DNA of 13,854 nt from an uncultured Paracoccaceae bacterium. GTDB lineage: Bacteria; Pseudomonadota; Alphaproteobacteria; Rhodobacterales; Rhodobacteraceae. Of the stretch, positions 1 through 7,595 are shown in pieces. The number at the start of each line of letters is the position of its first letter. The stretch's first letter is position 1. Made by a program: the position numbers and the translations under genes. The notes beneath the pieces were generated by a model. That model worked only from the letters and a program-made list of their open reading frames with translations. It did not search any database and had not been told where the DNA came from. The stretch spans positions 1 through 13,854 of the forward strand of contig CALHST010000268.1 of assembly GCA_938038825.1 (NCBI GenBank), read 5' to 3'.

Positions 1-140
1 GTCGGCTCGAGCTCTTTCAAAAAGCCTTCCATGAATAGTTGCGCGCCACGCTCCATAAGGCTGGGCGCATCGCTTTCCTCGTCCGCCATAGACGCAGTCG
101 CGGCAAAAATGATGGCAAAGGAAAGTAAAATGGGGCGCAT
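1..140 (-). CDS. Small secreted protein, 5' part only (conserved in Rhodobacterales)
   Basis: The first 46 codons of a gene that runs off the left edge. The product begins MRPILLSFAIIFAATASMA followed by DEESDAPSLMERGAQLF, so it has a basic start, a hydrophobic core and a likely signal-peptidase site after ASMA (residues about 16-19). The mature part opens with an acidic stretch and an amphipathic SLMERGAQLFMEGFLKELEP segment. From memory, this resembles a short periplasmic protein common in Rhodobacterales that databases often label, without good reason, an AAA+ family ATPase; no Walker motif is visible. The ATG at 138-140 has no purine-rich ribosome-binding site. Instead a TATACT box lies four bases upstream of it, which could mean leaderless transcription. 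The gene is 69 bases downstream of the EEP gene. Function unknown. Confidence 0.7.
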   Translation of the reverse strand, partial: MRPILLSFAIIFAATASMADEESDAPSLMERGAQLFMEGFLKELEP

Positions 141-209
141 AAACAGTATATACGCGACATCGCAAGGAATTTTGAGTCCCCCGCCCCATGTCAGCAAGAT
201 AATGCGCAT

Positions 210-1211
210 CTAGATGTCGATATCCAGCGTGACAGGGAAATGATCAGATGCCGTAACAAGCGCATCGCGCAGGGTCGGAGTTTTCCAACACGCCGGGTCA
301 TCCATCGGATGCCAGATCCGCCAAGACGGTGATTTTTTTCGAAATACGTCAGACACAAACACGTAGTCCAACAAAGCCTGCAGAAACCGCTTTTCCTGCC
401 TGATCCAAAAGCGCGACGTCGTGGGAACCGCCCCCACCCGCTGTGACAAGGCGCGCGCCGCATGCGGGTCAAACAGGTCACTGCCCATGATGATTTCAAC
501 AGACGAGCGCCCAAACAAGTGTTCGTATTCGTCCAAACCCGGGCCGTCATTCAAATCACCCAACAACATCATAGGCGTTTCATCTACAATGTGACTGTCC
601 AGGCGACGACGTAGCCAAATAGCCTGCGCCAATTGTTTGCGTCGATTTGCAATCGAAATGCGCATCGCCTCTTTGTCGTTTTTAGCACCATGCGGCGCTT
701 TGGATTTCAGATGCGCCCCAATCATGTGAAAATGGAAACCTGCGCTGGTTTCGATATCCAACTCAAGTGGCGGCTTCGAAAACGTAACCTGATCTTCCTG
801 CGCATCGACGTCCAGATCAATTTTCAAAACCCCATCAAAACGAGGGGCTGACGTATCGGTCATAGTGCCGCGCGGTGCGTGCTTGGCGTTCAGGCGGTCA
901 GGGTCAAACATCAACGCGATTTCTTGCTGCGTATCATTGGCAAACCCCGCCACAGTGCGGCGAACGCGCAAATCGAACCGGCGTGCAAAGTTTTCCAAAG
1001 CAGCCACTGTATCGGCGTTTTTCGACGCATCCGGGGCTTCGATCACCATGATCGCATCTGCATCAATCGCCCGAAAGACTATTCCCAGCGCCTCCACTTG
1101 CTGCGCCTTAGTCACATTGTAGCGCGCTGACCAAGTGTCATCCGCAACAACGCGGTTGTCTTCATCAAACAATGAGGAAAACCACTCGACGTTATATGTC
1201 GCAATGCGCAT
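210..1211 (-). CDS. Endonuclease/exonuclease/phosphatase (EEP) family protein
   Basis: A 333-residue protein with the complete metal-dependent EEP fold signature. In order: MRIATYNVEW at the N-terminus (Asn7, Glu9), MVIEAP (Glu58), GAHLKS (His167), LLGDLNDGPG (Asp219, Asn221), LDYVFVS (Asp282) and ASDHFPV near the C-terminus (Asp323, His324). These are the metal-binding and catalytic residues of the DNase I, exonuclease III and sphingomyelinase superfamily, so the enzyme should cleave phosphodiesters or phosphomonoesters. The substrate cannot be told from sequence. No signal peptide is visible, so it is probably cytoplasmic, unlike secreted nucleases of the family. Its ATG shares one base with the stop of the TerB/J-domain gene (TGATG at 1209-1213), so the two are likely translationally coupled. 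It is the last gene of the four-gene operon. Confidence 0.9.
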   Translation of the reverse strand: MRIATYNVEWFSSLFDEDNRVVADDTWSARYNVTKAQQVEALGIVFRAIDADAIMVIEAPDASKNADTVAALENFARRFDLRVRRTVAGFANDTQQEIALMFDPDRLNAKHAPRGTMTDTSAPRFDGVLKIDLDVDAQEDQVTFSKPPLELDIETSAGFHFHMIGAHLKSKAPHGAKNDKEAMRISIANRRKQLAQAIWLRRRLDSHIVDETPMMLLGDLNDGPGLDEYEHLFGRSSVEIIMGSDLFDPHAARALSQRVGAVPTTSRFWIRQEKRFLQALLDYVFVSDVFRKKSPSWRIWHPMDDPACWKTPTLRDALVTASDHFPVTLDIDI

Positions 1212-1891
1212 CAGGTTTTCTTACCAGACAGCACTTCCCAAGCGCGATTGATATCCACCATCCGTTTTTCAGCCATCAGGCGGGCCTCGTCCGGGACACC
1301 GCGGGCCATCAACGCATCGGGGTGGTTGTCTTGAACAAGTTTTCGCCACGCGCGCCGTATCTCGGCCTGCGACATGCTTGAGTCGATGCCCAGCACTTCA
1401 TACGGATCCGGTTCAGACCCTGGGACAAAGCGCGCCCTTAACGACCGATATTCCCGGTCTGGAAGATCAAAAATTTCTGCCACCCGGTCCAAAAACGCGT
1501 CTTCGTTTGGATGATAAACGCCATCTGCCAAAGCGATGTGAAACAGGCCTTCGACCAAATCTGTCAACGTTCGAGGATGCCCGTCAAACATTCCGCGAAT
1601 GCGATTGGCGTATTCTTCAAACCCCGCAACGTCTTGACGTGCCAAGTTAAAAACGCGGGCGGCCCCGGCTTCTTCATGTGCAGAAATATGGAACACTTCG
1701 CGGAACGCTGTGACCTCGTCGCGGGTCACATGGCCATCCGCCTTCGCCATTTTGGCGCCCAACGCAATCACCGCAATGGTAAAGGCGACAGAGCGTTCGG
1801 GCGGCGTGCGCAACTTGTCAAAAACAGCTGTCAAACTGTCGCCGCTTGTTAGCGCAGAGATGGCTTCGATGATGCGGGACCAAATCGACAT
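1211..1891 (-). CDS. TerB-like and DnaJ (J) domain protein, DjlA-like without membrane anchor
   Basis: 226 residues in two parts. Residues about 30-150 form a helical TerB-like domain (tellurite-resistance/DjlA family) with two acidic motifs, KADGHVTRDE (50-59) and LADGVYHPNE (121-130), typical of this domain's putative metal sites. Residues about 161-223 form a J domain beginning DPYEVLGID, with the HPD tripeptide at 190-192 that stimulates Hsp70 (DnaK) ATPase. E. coli DjlA has the same order but starts with a membrane helix, which is absent here, so this is probably a soluble co-chaperone. The ATG at 1889-1891 follows an AAGGATAAGGT stretch. The gene lies 43 bases after the GNAT gene and its stop overlaps the EEP start by one base. 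The client protein is unknown; the coupled EEP enzyme is an obvious candidate partner, by inference. Confidence 0.88.
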   Translation of the reverse strand: MSIWSRIIEAISALTSGDSLTAVFDKLRTPPERSVAFTIAVIALGAKMAKADGHVTRDEVTAFREVFHISAHEEAGAARVFNLARQDVAGFEEYANRIRGMFDGHPRTLTDLVEGLFHIALADGVYHPNEDAFLDRVAEIFDLPDREYRSLRARFVPGSEPDPYEVLGIDSSMSQAEIRRAWRKLVQDNHPDALMARGVPDEARLMAEKRMVDINRAWEVLSGKKT

Positions 1892-1934
1892 GGCCTGACC
1901 TTATCCTTGTCTGTCGCCAGTGTCAGTGCGACCT

Positions 1935-2405
1935 TTACAGCTTTTTCTGCATAAGAACCAAATCGTGACGCGCACCGAACTTTTCACCGACACCGGGCAG
2001 CAAGGCTACATGCGTAAACCCTTGTTTTTCGTGAAATCGTTGCGCCTGCGCGTTACCGCCATCACATCCTGCAATCAACACATCAATTCCGCTTTTGACC
2101 GCGGAGTGTTCGATCACACTGAGCAATTCCGCGCCAAGCCCCCGCCCCTGAGCCGCCTCGGACAAGTAAATACTGTGTTCTGCGACAAAGCGATACCCAG
2201 GCCCCACACGGAACGGCCCATAAGACGCAAACCCCATAATCTGCCCATCCTGATCAATCACAAACACCGGACGGTCTTTTATCCATGCGTCCAATTCCGC
2301 CTTGGTTTTTTGTACCGTCGTGAATGTGATTGTCGACTCGCGGATCACTGTATTCCAAATATCTAGGATCCCCTCAACATCCGCAAGAACAGCGCCCCTG
2401 ATCAC
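1935..2405 (-). CDS. GNAT N-acetyltransferase (phosphinothricin/methionine-sulfone acetyltransferase type)
   Basis: 156 residues covering one whole GNAT domain. The acetyl-CoA pyrophosphate loop QGRGLG is at 86-91 and is preceded by the substrate-side strand AEHSIYL (75-81). Further motifs are MGFASYGPFR (57-66) and the C-terminal GNAQAQRFHEKQGF (about 107-120), the pattern of the Pat/MddA/YncA branch, whose members acetylate free amino groups of phosphinothricin-like or oxidised-methionine compounds. The true substrate is not predictable. The start is GTG at 2403-2405, overlapping the stop of the VOC gene by four bases (GTGA), so translation is probably coupled. The protein is full length for the family. 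Confidence 0.87.
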   Translation of the reverse strand: MIRGAVLADVEGILDIWNTVIRESTITFTTVQKTKAELDAWIKDRPVFVIDQDGQIMGFASYGPFRVGPGYRFVAEHSIYLSEAAQGRGLGAELLSVIEHSAVKSGIDVLIAGCDGGNAQAQRFHEKQGFTHVALLPGVGEKFGARHDLVLMQKKL

Positions 2406-3016
2406 CCTTCGATTCTCCGAACACCATGGGGTGTGATGAATTCCGCTGACATGCCTTTGGGGCCAGTTTCCATGCGAATCCGGTCATCTGCCAGAACTGG
2501 TGACATCAGTGTCTGCAGCTCGTCAGCCTTTGGATGCATCAAGGTCAGCCGCGTCAACCGAACGCCACGCGCTGTTAGATTCCGTGACGGATGATCCCCA
2601 CGATCCCACTGGATAAGAGCTGGCGCGCAATTGTCAAACGGCAGGATCCCATCTTCTGGGACCGCCATGCGCCATTCCAACGCTCCGCGCTGCAAAGACA
2701 CTGGATCCCCCATGCGCGCATCCAAAGCTGCTAAGTCTGTTGAAAGCTGATCCGTGGCGCATATCCAGTTTGTCAGCCGAGGCGCACCGGAAAACCGGTC
2801 CAAGTCAAACCATCGCGGACGATCCGGCGTCGGCGCTTCCGGGTTGATTGCAATGGCTTCGAGATAAAGACCATCTTCCAAACCCAAAAGGGCATTATGT
2901 GTATGGAAAACGGCGTGTTCGCCACCCGCTTGCAACGGAACGCCAAGGGCCTCTTCTATATACAGTTGCGCAGCGTCTCGCGTTTCGCCGCTGATCGCGA
3001 TGTGATCAAGTTGCAT
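2402..3016 (-). CDS. VOC-superfamily, glyoxalase-like domain protein
   Basis: 204 residues beginning MQLDHIAISGET, the first strand of a vicinal-oxygen-chelate (VOC) module, with His5 and the Glu of LYLEAIAINP as likely metal ligands. Length and layout (a conserved first half with RPRWFDLDRF and PRLTNWICA, then a second repeat ending EFITPHGVRRIEG) fit the glyoxalase-like Glyoxalase_3 family rather than a short lactoylglutathione lyase or methylmalonyl-CoA epimerase. I chose the ATG at 3014-3016 because it puts the fold at residue 1. The open frame extends to a GTG at 3055, which would add 13 unrelated residues. It is the first gene of the operon and overlaps the acetyltransferase gene by four bases. 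Substrate unknown. Confidence 0.83.
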   Translation of the reverse strand: MQLDHIAISGETRDAAQLYIEEALGVPLQAGGEHAVFHTHNALLGLEDGLYLEAIAINPEAPTPDRPRWFDLDRFSGAPRLTNWICATDQLSTDLAALDARMGDPVSLQRGALEWRMAVPEDGILPFDNCAPALIQWDRGDHPSRNLTARGVRLTRLTLMHPKADELQTLMSPVLADDRIRMETGPKGMSAEFITPHGVRRIEG

Positions 3017-3076
3017 AGCCCTGCACCTTTTTGTTGCCCTTGTGGCAATTTGCACGATAAATCCGCTAAATTTAAG

Positions 3077-3105
3077 TTGAATTTTGCCCGGTACATGCCA
3101 TTTAC
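3077..3105 (+). promoter_or_regulatory. Possible promoter of nhaA
   Basis: The 123-base gap between the divergent VOC gene and nhaA is AT-richer than its surroundings. TTGAAT at 3077-3082 is followed after 17 bases by ATTTAC at 3100-3105, a weak sigma-70-like pair about 35 bases before the nhaA start. The -35 is good and the -10 poor, so this is tentative. The promoter of the leftward operon should lie in the same gap, but I cannot place it. Confidence 0.25.
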
Positions 3106-3139
3106 CTAACTAATTCCCGACTAAAATGGAGCGACTTTA

Positions 3140-4330
3140 ATGCTTGTGAGAGCCATCGACAAATTTTTTAGCCATGAAGCGTCGGGTGGCATCTTACTCA
3201 TGCTGTCCGCATTGCTTGCCATGATTGTGGCCAATTCCGCGCTCTCCGGCTTTTACGAAGGGACTCTCGCAACCAAGATTTCCGTTCTTTGGGATGGCGA
3301 GGGCCTGTCCAAAGCATTGATTTTGTGGATCAATGACGGCCTTATGGCCATCTTCTTCTTTCTCATCGGTTTGGAACTGAAACGAGAAATGCTGGAAGGC
3401 AAACTGAAAAACCCCTCCGACGTCGTGCTTCCGGGTGTCGCCGCCATCGGCGGCATGGCCTTGCCGGCTATCGTCTTTGTTTTGATCAACTGGAATTATT
3501 CCGTAAACCTCACGGGTTGGGCAATTCCTGCTGCGACCGACATTGCGTTTGCGTTGGGTATCTTGGCACTTGTCGGTTCGCGGGCCCCGTCGTCGCTCAA
3601 AGTGTTTTTACTGACACTTGCGATTTTGGATGATCTGGGTGCCATTCTGATTATTGCGGTCTTCTATACGGCAGAATTGAAAGTCGACTATCTGTTCTTG
3701 GCTTTGGCACCACTGGCTGGTCTGCTGTGGCTGAATTACAAAGGGGCGCACAGGATTGCACCAGCCATTCTACTGGGCGCCATCATGTGGTATTTTGTCC
3801 TGAAATCAGGTGTTCACGCGACTTTGGCGGGCGTTGTAACCGCCTTCTGTATTCCTTTGAAAGACAAATGGGGCAAGTCACCTTTGCACTCGCTGGAACA
3901 CGGCTTGGCGCCCTATGTTCTGTACCTGATCATTCCGATTTTCGCGTTTGCAAATGCGGGCGTGGTGCTCAAGGGGATGACCTTTGGTGATTTGTTCGCG
4001 CCCTTGCCGCTGGGCATCGCACTAGGTTTGCTGATTGGTAAGCAAGTGGGGGTCTTCGGTCTGGTGATGCTGATGGTGAAAACAGGCATGGCGCGCATGC
4101 CCGCTGGGGCCACGCCGCTGCACATCTATGGAATTGCGTGTCTTGCCGGTGTTGGATTCACCATGTCCTTGTTTATCGGATCATTGAGCTTTGCGGATCC
4201 GTCGCTGATGAATGATGTCCGTTTGGGCGTCCTGTCCGGGTCAGTCATTTCCGGTATTATGGGGTACACCGCACTCATGATGGCGTCACGCAGGACCGAA
4301 GATGAAGCACAACCTGCGCCTGCCGAATAA
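3140..4330 (+). CDS. nhaA: Na+/H+ antiporter NhaA
   Basis: 396 residues, close to the 388 of E. coli NhaA, with about 12 hydrophobic segments. It exchanges protons for cytoplasmic Na+ across the inner membrane and sets pH and sodium tolerance. Key residues sit one position later than in E. coli: Asp134 (AATDIAFALG, equal to D133), Asp164-Asp165 (AILDDLG, equal to D163/D164, the cation site), His226 (GVHATLAG, equal to H225) and Lys301 (LIGKQVGVF, equal to K300). The pH-sensor motif GLELKRE gives Glu79 for E78. All are intact, so the protein should be active. A GGAG at 3128-3131, eight bases before the ATG, is the ribosome-binding site. It is monocistronic, divergent from the operon to its left and convergent with mcm. 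Confidence 0.97.
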   Translation: MLVRAIDKFFSHEASGGILLMLSALLAMIVANSALSGFYEGTLATKISVLWDGEGLSKALILWINDGLMAIFFFLIGLELKREMLEGKLKNPSDVVLPGVAAIGGMALPAIVFVLINWNYSVNLTGWAIPAATDIAFALGILALVGSRAPSSLKVFLLTLAILDDLGAILIIAVFYTAELKVDYLFLALAPLAGLLWLNYKGAHRIAPAILLGAIMWYFVLKSGVHATLAGVVTAFCIPLKDKWGKSPLHSLEHGLAPYVLYLIIPIFAFANAGVVLKGMTFGDLFAPLPLGIALGLLIGKQVGVFGLVMLMVKTGMARMPAGATPLHIYGIACLAGVGFTMSLFIGSLSFADPSLMNDVRLGVLSGSVISGIMGYTALMMASRRTEDEAQPAPAE

Positions 4331-4338
4331 TCAAACAC

Positions 4339-4403
4339 CGTGAGCTGAAGCTCACCTTACAGAACATCCAAATGGGTGTGCGTAAGGTGAGCTTCAGCTC
4401 ACG
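4339..4403. repeat. Nested inverted repeat: bidirectional terminator and possible REPIN-like element
   Basis: A perfect 22-base inverted repeat (4339-4360 and 4382-4403) with a 21-base loop fills the 81-base gap between the convergent nhaA and mcm stops. Each arm is itself a small palindrome: GTGAGCTGAAGCTCAC at 4340-4355 and GTGAGCTTCAGCTCAC at 4387-4402. On the plus strand a TTTT follows at 4410-4413; on the minus strand the hairpin starts eight bases after the mcm stop. Both support a two-way transcription terminator. The two-palindromes-in-inverted-orientation design also matches mobile REP doublets (REPINs). Terminator function is inferred from position and structure. Confidence 0.85.
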
Positions 4404-4411
4404 CGCCGCTT

Positions 4412-6538
4412 TTATGCGCGTGCGTCGCGAATAAGACGCAAGATATCTTGGGCCGCTTCGGGAATGTTCGTCCCCGGCCCAAAGATCGCCTTTACACCGT
4501 TTTCATACAGAAATTCATAGTCCTGCTGCGGAATGACCCCCCCGCAAATCACGATGATATCGTCCGCACCCGCCTCTTTCAGCGCCGCCACCAACTGCGG
4601 AGCCAGCGTCTTGTGCCCTGCAGCTTGTGAACTGATCCCAATCACATGGACATCATTGTCCACAGCATCCTGAGCAGCTTCGGCCGGGGTTTGGAACAAC
4701 GGGCCCACATCGACGTCAAAGCCGATATCCGCAAAGGCTGTCGCGATGACTTTTGCGCCGCGATCATGCCCGTCCTGCCCCATCTTGACGACCAGCATAC
4801 GTGGGCGGCGGCCTTCTTCTTCGGCAAAGGTCTCCACCGATTTCTGAATGGCCGCGAAGCCTTCATCACCTTCATAAGCCGCGCCATAAACCCCGGCGAG
4901 CGTTTTGACTTCCGCACGGTGGCGACCAAACACTTTTTCCATTGCCATACTGATCTCTCCCACAGATGCGCGTGCCCGCGCGGCGTCGACTGCGGCCTCT
5001 AACAGGTTACCGCCTTCCTTGGCGCGGCGCTCTACCTCGGCCAAAGCATCCGCGCAGGCTAGTGCATCCCGTGACGCTCGCATCTCGTTCAGACGTGCCA
5101 CCTGAGAGTCGCGCACTGCCATGTTATCTACATCCAGAATATCGATATGCTGTTCGACATCGGATTGGTATTTGTTGACACCAACAACCACGTCTTCGCC
5201 ACGGTCGATCAAAGCCTGACGCTTGGCAGCCGCTTCTTCGATCCGCAACTTTGGCATTCCCGACGCCACGGCTTTGGTCATACCGCCAAGGTCTTCGACT
5301 TCTTCCATCAAACCCCAGGCCGCTTCTGCCAAATCATGAGTTAATTTCTCCACATAATACGATCCCGCAAGAGGATCCACGACATTTGTGACACCGGTTT
5401 CTTCCTGCAAAATCAACTGCGTATTTCGTGCAATTCGTGCGGAAAAGTCTGTGGGTAACGCAATCGCTTCGTCCAATGCATTTGTGTGCAACGACTGCGT
5501 ACCGCCAAGCACAGCCGCCATGGCTTCATAGGCGGTGCGCACCACGTTGTTATAAGCATCCTTCTCTTGCAGACTGACACCCGAGGTCTGGCAATGCGTA
5601 CGCAGCATCGACGATTTGGGGTTTTTCGGTTCAAATTCGCTCATGACCCGATGCCACAACAAACGCGCTGCCCGCAGTTTTGAAGCCTCCATGAAGAAAT
5701 TCATGCCGATTGCAAAAAAGAAGCTGAGCCGCCCGGCAAACGCATCCACGTCCATGCCACGGTCAATCGCGGCACGGACGTATTCGCGCCCATCGGCCAA
5801 GGTAAAGGCCAGCTCTTGCACCAAATTGGCGCCAGCTTCCTGCATGTGATAGCCAGAGATCGAGATCGAATTAAACTTCGGCATGTTGTTGGACGTGTAT
5901 TCAATGATGTCCGCAACCAATCGCATCGAAGGCTCGGGCGGGTAAATATACGTGTTACGCACCATAAACTCTTTCAGAATGTCATTCTGAATGGTGCCTG
6001 CAAGCAAGGCGCGATCCACGCCCTGATCTTCCCCTGCTACAATGAAATTCGCGAGGATCGGGATCACAGCCCCGTTCATCGTCATCGACACGCTGACTTT
6101 GTCCAAGGGGATCCCATCAAACAAGATCTTCATGTCTTCCACGGAATCGATGGCCACGCCAGCCTTACCCACGTCACCCTCAACCCGCGGATGGTCGCTG
6201 TCATAGCCCCGGTGCGTTGCCAAATCGAACGCGACGGACACGCCCTGTTGGCCCGCGGCCAAGTTACGGCGATAGAAGGCGTTGGATTCCTCGGCAGTGG
6301 AAAAACCCGCATATTGGCGGATGGTCCATGGGCGTCCTGCATACATGGTCGCCTTGACGCCACGGGTAAAGGGCGCTTCGCCCGGGATCGAACCCATATG
6401 CGGCAAGCTATCTGTGTCTTCTGCCGTGTAAACAGGCTGCACCGGAATGCCTTCAAGCGTGTTCCACGTCAGATCGTCCAGTGGACGGCCCCGTAATTCG
6501 CTGTCAGCCAGTGCTTTCCAGTCGTCCTTTTTCGTCAT
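4412..6538 (-). CDS. mcm: Methylmalonyl-CoA mutase
   Basis: 708 residues. It uses adenosylcobalamin to convert (R)-methylmalonyl-CoA to succinyl-CoA, the last step of propionyl-CoA assimilation. The N-terminal barrel has RPWTIRQYAGFST (69-81). Relative to the Propionibacterium large subunit, Tyr76 corresponds to Y89, Arg194 to R207 and His231 (ISGYHMQEAGA) to H244, all at a constant offset of 13. The C-terminal B12-binding domain has DGHDRG at 589-594, with His591 as the cobalt ligand, then GISSQAAGH and CGGVIP. RPWTIRQYAGFS separates it from ethylmalonyl-CoA mutase, which from memory reads RTYAGHS there. It is a single-chain catalytic type; no separate small subunit is needed. The ATG follows AGAGGA seven bases upstream, inside the end of the sulfotransferase-like gene, which it overlaps by 35 bases. 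Confidence 0.97.
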   Translation of the reverse strand: MTKKDDWKALADSELRGRPLDDLTWNTLEGIPVQPVYTAEDTDSLPHMGSIPGEAPFTRGVKATMYAGRPWTIRQYAGFSTAEESNAFYRRNLAAGQQGVSVAFDLATHRGYDSDHPRVEGDVGKAGVAIDSVEDMKILFDGIPLDKVSVSMTMNGAVIPILANFIVAGEDQGVDRALLAGTIQNDILKEFMVRNTYIYPPEPSMRLVADIIEYTSNNMPKFNSISISGYHMQEAGANLVQELAFTLADGREYVRAAIDRGMDVDAFAGRLSFFFAIGMNFFMEASKLRAARLLWHRVMSEFEPKNPKSSMLRTHCQTSGVSLQEKDAYNNVVRTAYEAMAAVLGGTQSLHTNALDEAIALPTDFSARIARNTQLILQEETGVTNVVDPLAGSYYVEKLTHDLAEAAWGLMEEVEDLGGMTKAVASGMPKLRIEEAAAKRQALIDRGEDVVVGVNKYQSDVEQHIDILDVDNMAVRDSQVARLNEMRASRDALACADALAEVERRAKEGGNLLEAAVDAARARASVGEISMAMEKVFGRHRAEVKTLAGVYGAAYEGDEGFAAIQKSVETFAEEEGRRPRMLVVKMGQDGHDRGAKVIATAFADIGFDVDVGPLFQTPAEAAQDAVDNDVHVIGISSQAAGHKTLAPQLVAALKEAGADDIIVICGGVIPQQDYEFLYENGVKAIFGPGTNIPEAAQDILRLIRDARA

Positions 6539-7442
6539 CGATGTGTCCTCTTACATCTGCACCAAAGTGGCCGCTGGCCGGAATGGCATTTTCTGTCAGT
6601 GTTGCAAGACCGTCGGCCCCTTGAGCGAGCCAAAACAAGTCATCCGAATAAGCCTCTTGAAGGGCCGTTTTTTGTGATGGGTTGAACGGCTGCCAAACGC
6701 CCTCAACGTCTGGCAGTTGATCGGGATCTTGTTCCCGATCTATGAGAATTTTACGCAGCTCCCGCACTTTGGGAGAGCGATTGATCCAATTCTGGGAAGT
6801 CGTGCCCAAATCCGACGGCACGTTGTCCAGAAGGGCCGCTTTTAACACTGTATCCGGGTCCGCCAAATGACTTTCAAAAGGCATCACAGTTAGTGTCGTG
6901 TCGGGCAATGCGCAGGCGACATCCATGATGACGTCACGCCATCCGCGACGTGCCTTGACCAGATCATCAATCTTTCTTTGCGACGCCACAGGGCGCCCGC
7001 GGGTAACGGCATGGCTCATCGACGAGGCCCAAAATGTATCAAGGGACCGGATCGTCAACACAACACGGTCAACCTGTCCACCAAAGGCACGCAAGTAACG
7101 TGCCATACGTTCGCCTGCAGCAGGGTACAGGCTTCCATCCCGCAGGTTCCCAATGATGGACCCCATCATGTTTTCATCGCTGACCAAAAGTGTGTGGTGC
7201 CCTTGTGCAATCTGCTGTGAGAGCTGAATTTGTACCCGGCCTTCGGCACGCTCTTGCATGTTTTTGCGCCACGCACGGTTCATTGGATTGGGCACAAGCC
7301 CGTCGAACATCCCCTTGCGGGTTTGGGCAGGGCGCCAAACAGCAATACCGGCTTGATTAAGACCTTCGGCCTTGTCTTTCAAAAAGGTCTGAAAAGTTGT
7401 TGTTCCGGTGCGATGCGCCCCGAGATGTAAAACAATATCCAT
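6504..7442 (-). CDS. Sulfotransferase-like (P-loop) protein
   Basis: 312 residues. The N-terminus MDIVLHLGAHRTGTTTFQ contains a 5'-phosphosulfate-binding loop (GAHRTGTTTFQ, 8-18). RVVLTIRSLDTFWASSMSHAV (about 125-145) matches the 3'-phosphate-binding strand and helix of PAPS-dependent sulfotransferases. These motifs suggest a PAPS-binding fold, but acceptor and catalytic base are not identifiable. From memory, similar proteins sit beside mcm in other Rhodobacterales. The ATG at 7440-7442 was chosen because the fold starts there. An upstream ATG at 7506-7508 has a better ribosome-binding site (AAGGA, seven bases away) and would add 22 mostly hydrophobic residues, so the start is uncertain. The last 35 bases overlap mcm in another frame, implying co-transcription and probably coupled translation. 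Confidence 0.72.
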   Translation of the reverse strand: MDIVLHLGAHRTGTTTFQTFLKDKAEGLNQAGIAVWRPAQTRKGMFDGLVPNPMNRAWRKNMQERAEGRVQIQLSQQIAQGHHTLLVSDENMMGSIIGNLRDGSLYPAAGERMARYLRAFGGQVDRVVLTIRSLDTFWASSMSHAVTRGRPVASQRKIDDLVKARRGWRDVIMDVACALPDTTLTVMPFESHLADPDTVLKAALLDNVPSDLGTTSQNWINRSPKVRELRKILIDREQDPDQLPDVEGVWQPFNPSQKTALQEAYSDDLFWLAQGADGLATLTENAIPASGHFGADVRGHIDDEKGRLESTG

Positions 7443-7582
7443 GATGCCGCACAGCCTTTGTAACAATGCCGCCCCAACCGGCCAACTCAGGGATAAGACC
7501 CCGATCATGGCGCAATCCTTGTTTCAACAGGCTTAACAGAGATTTTAGACTGATTTACTGTCGCAATCCATTTTAACCCGCT

Positions 7583-7588
7583 TATATT
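7583..7588 (+). promoter_or_regulatory. Candidate -10 box of the DUF4174 gene
   Basis: TATATT ends seven bases before the ATG at 7596. If used as a sigma-70 -10 box, transcription would begin at or next to the start codon. No convincing -35 box is visible at 16-19 bases upstream, so this rests on the -10 match and on the absence of a Shine-Dalgarno sequence. Confidence 0.3.
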
Positions 7589-7595
7589 ACCCAAT

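Noticed and set aside
2402..3016. VOC protein as the methylmalonyl-CoA epimerase of the pathway
   Set aside because: Epimerases are about 130-150 residues with a compact two-repeat VOC pattern. This 204-residue protein resembles the glyoxalase-like family and belongs to an operon unrelated to mcm and separated from it by nhaA.
3043..3053. The 11-mer TGGCAATTTGC shared with 11598-11608, upstream of two minus-strand genes
   Set aside because: Around twenty chance 11-base matches are expected within a window this size, and the positions relative to the starts differ.
3947..3954. TTTGCAAA as a PccR-type half site
   Set aside because: It lies within nhaA codons for a conserved FANAG stretch and has no second half at the needed spacing.
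5816..6496. Plus-strand open frame of 226 codons inside mcm
   Set aside because: It is antisense to conserved catalytic codons of mcm, and its histidine/arginine-rich translation is typical of a shadow frame.
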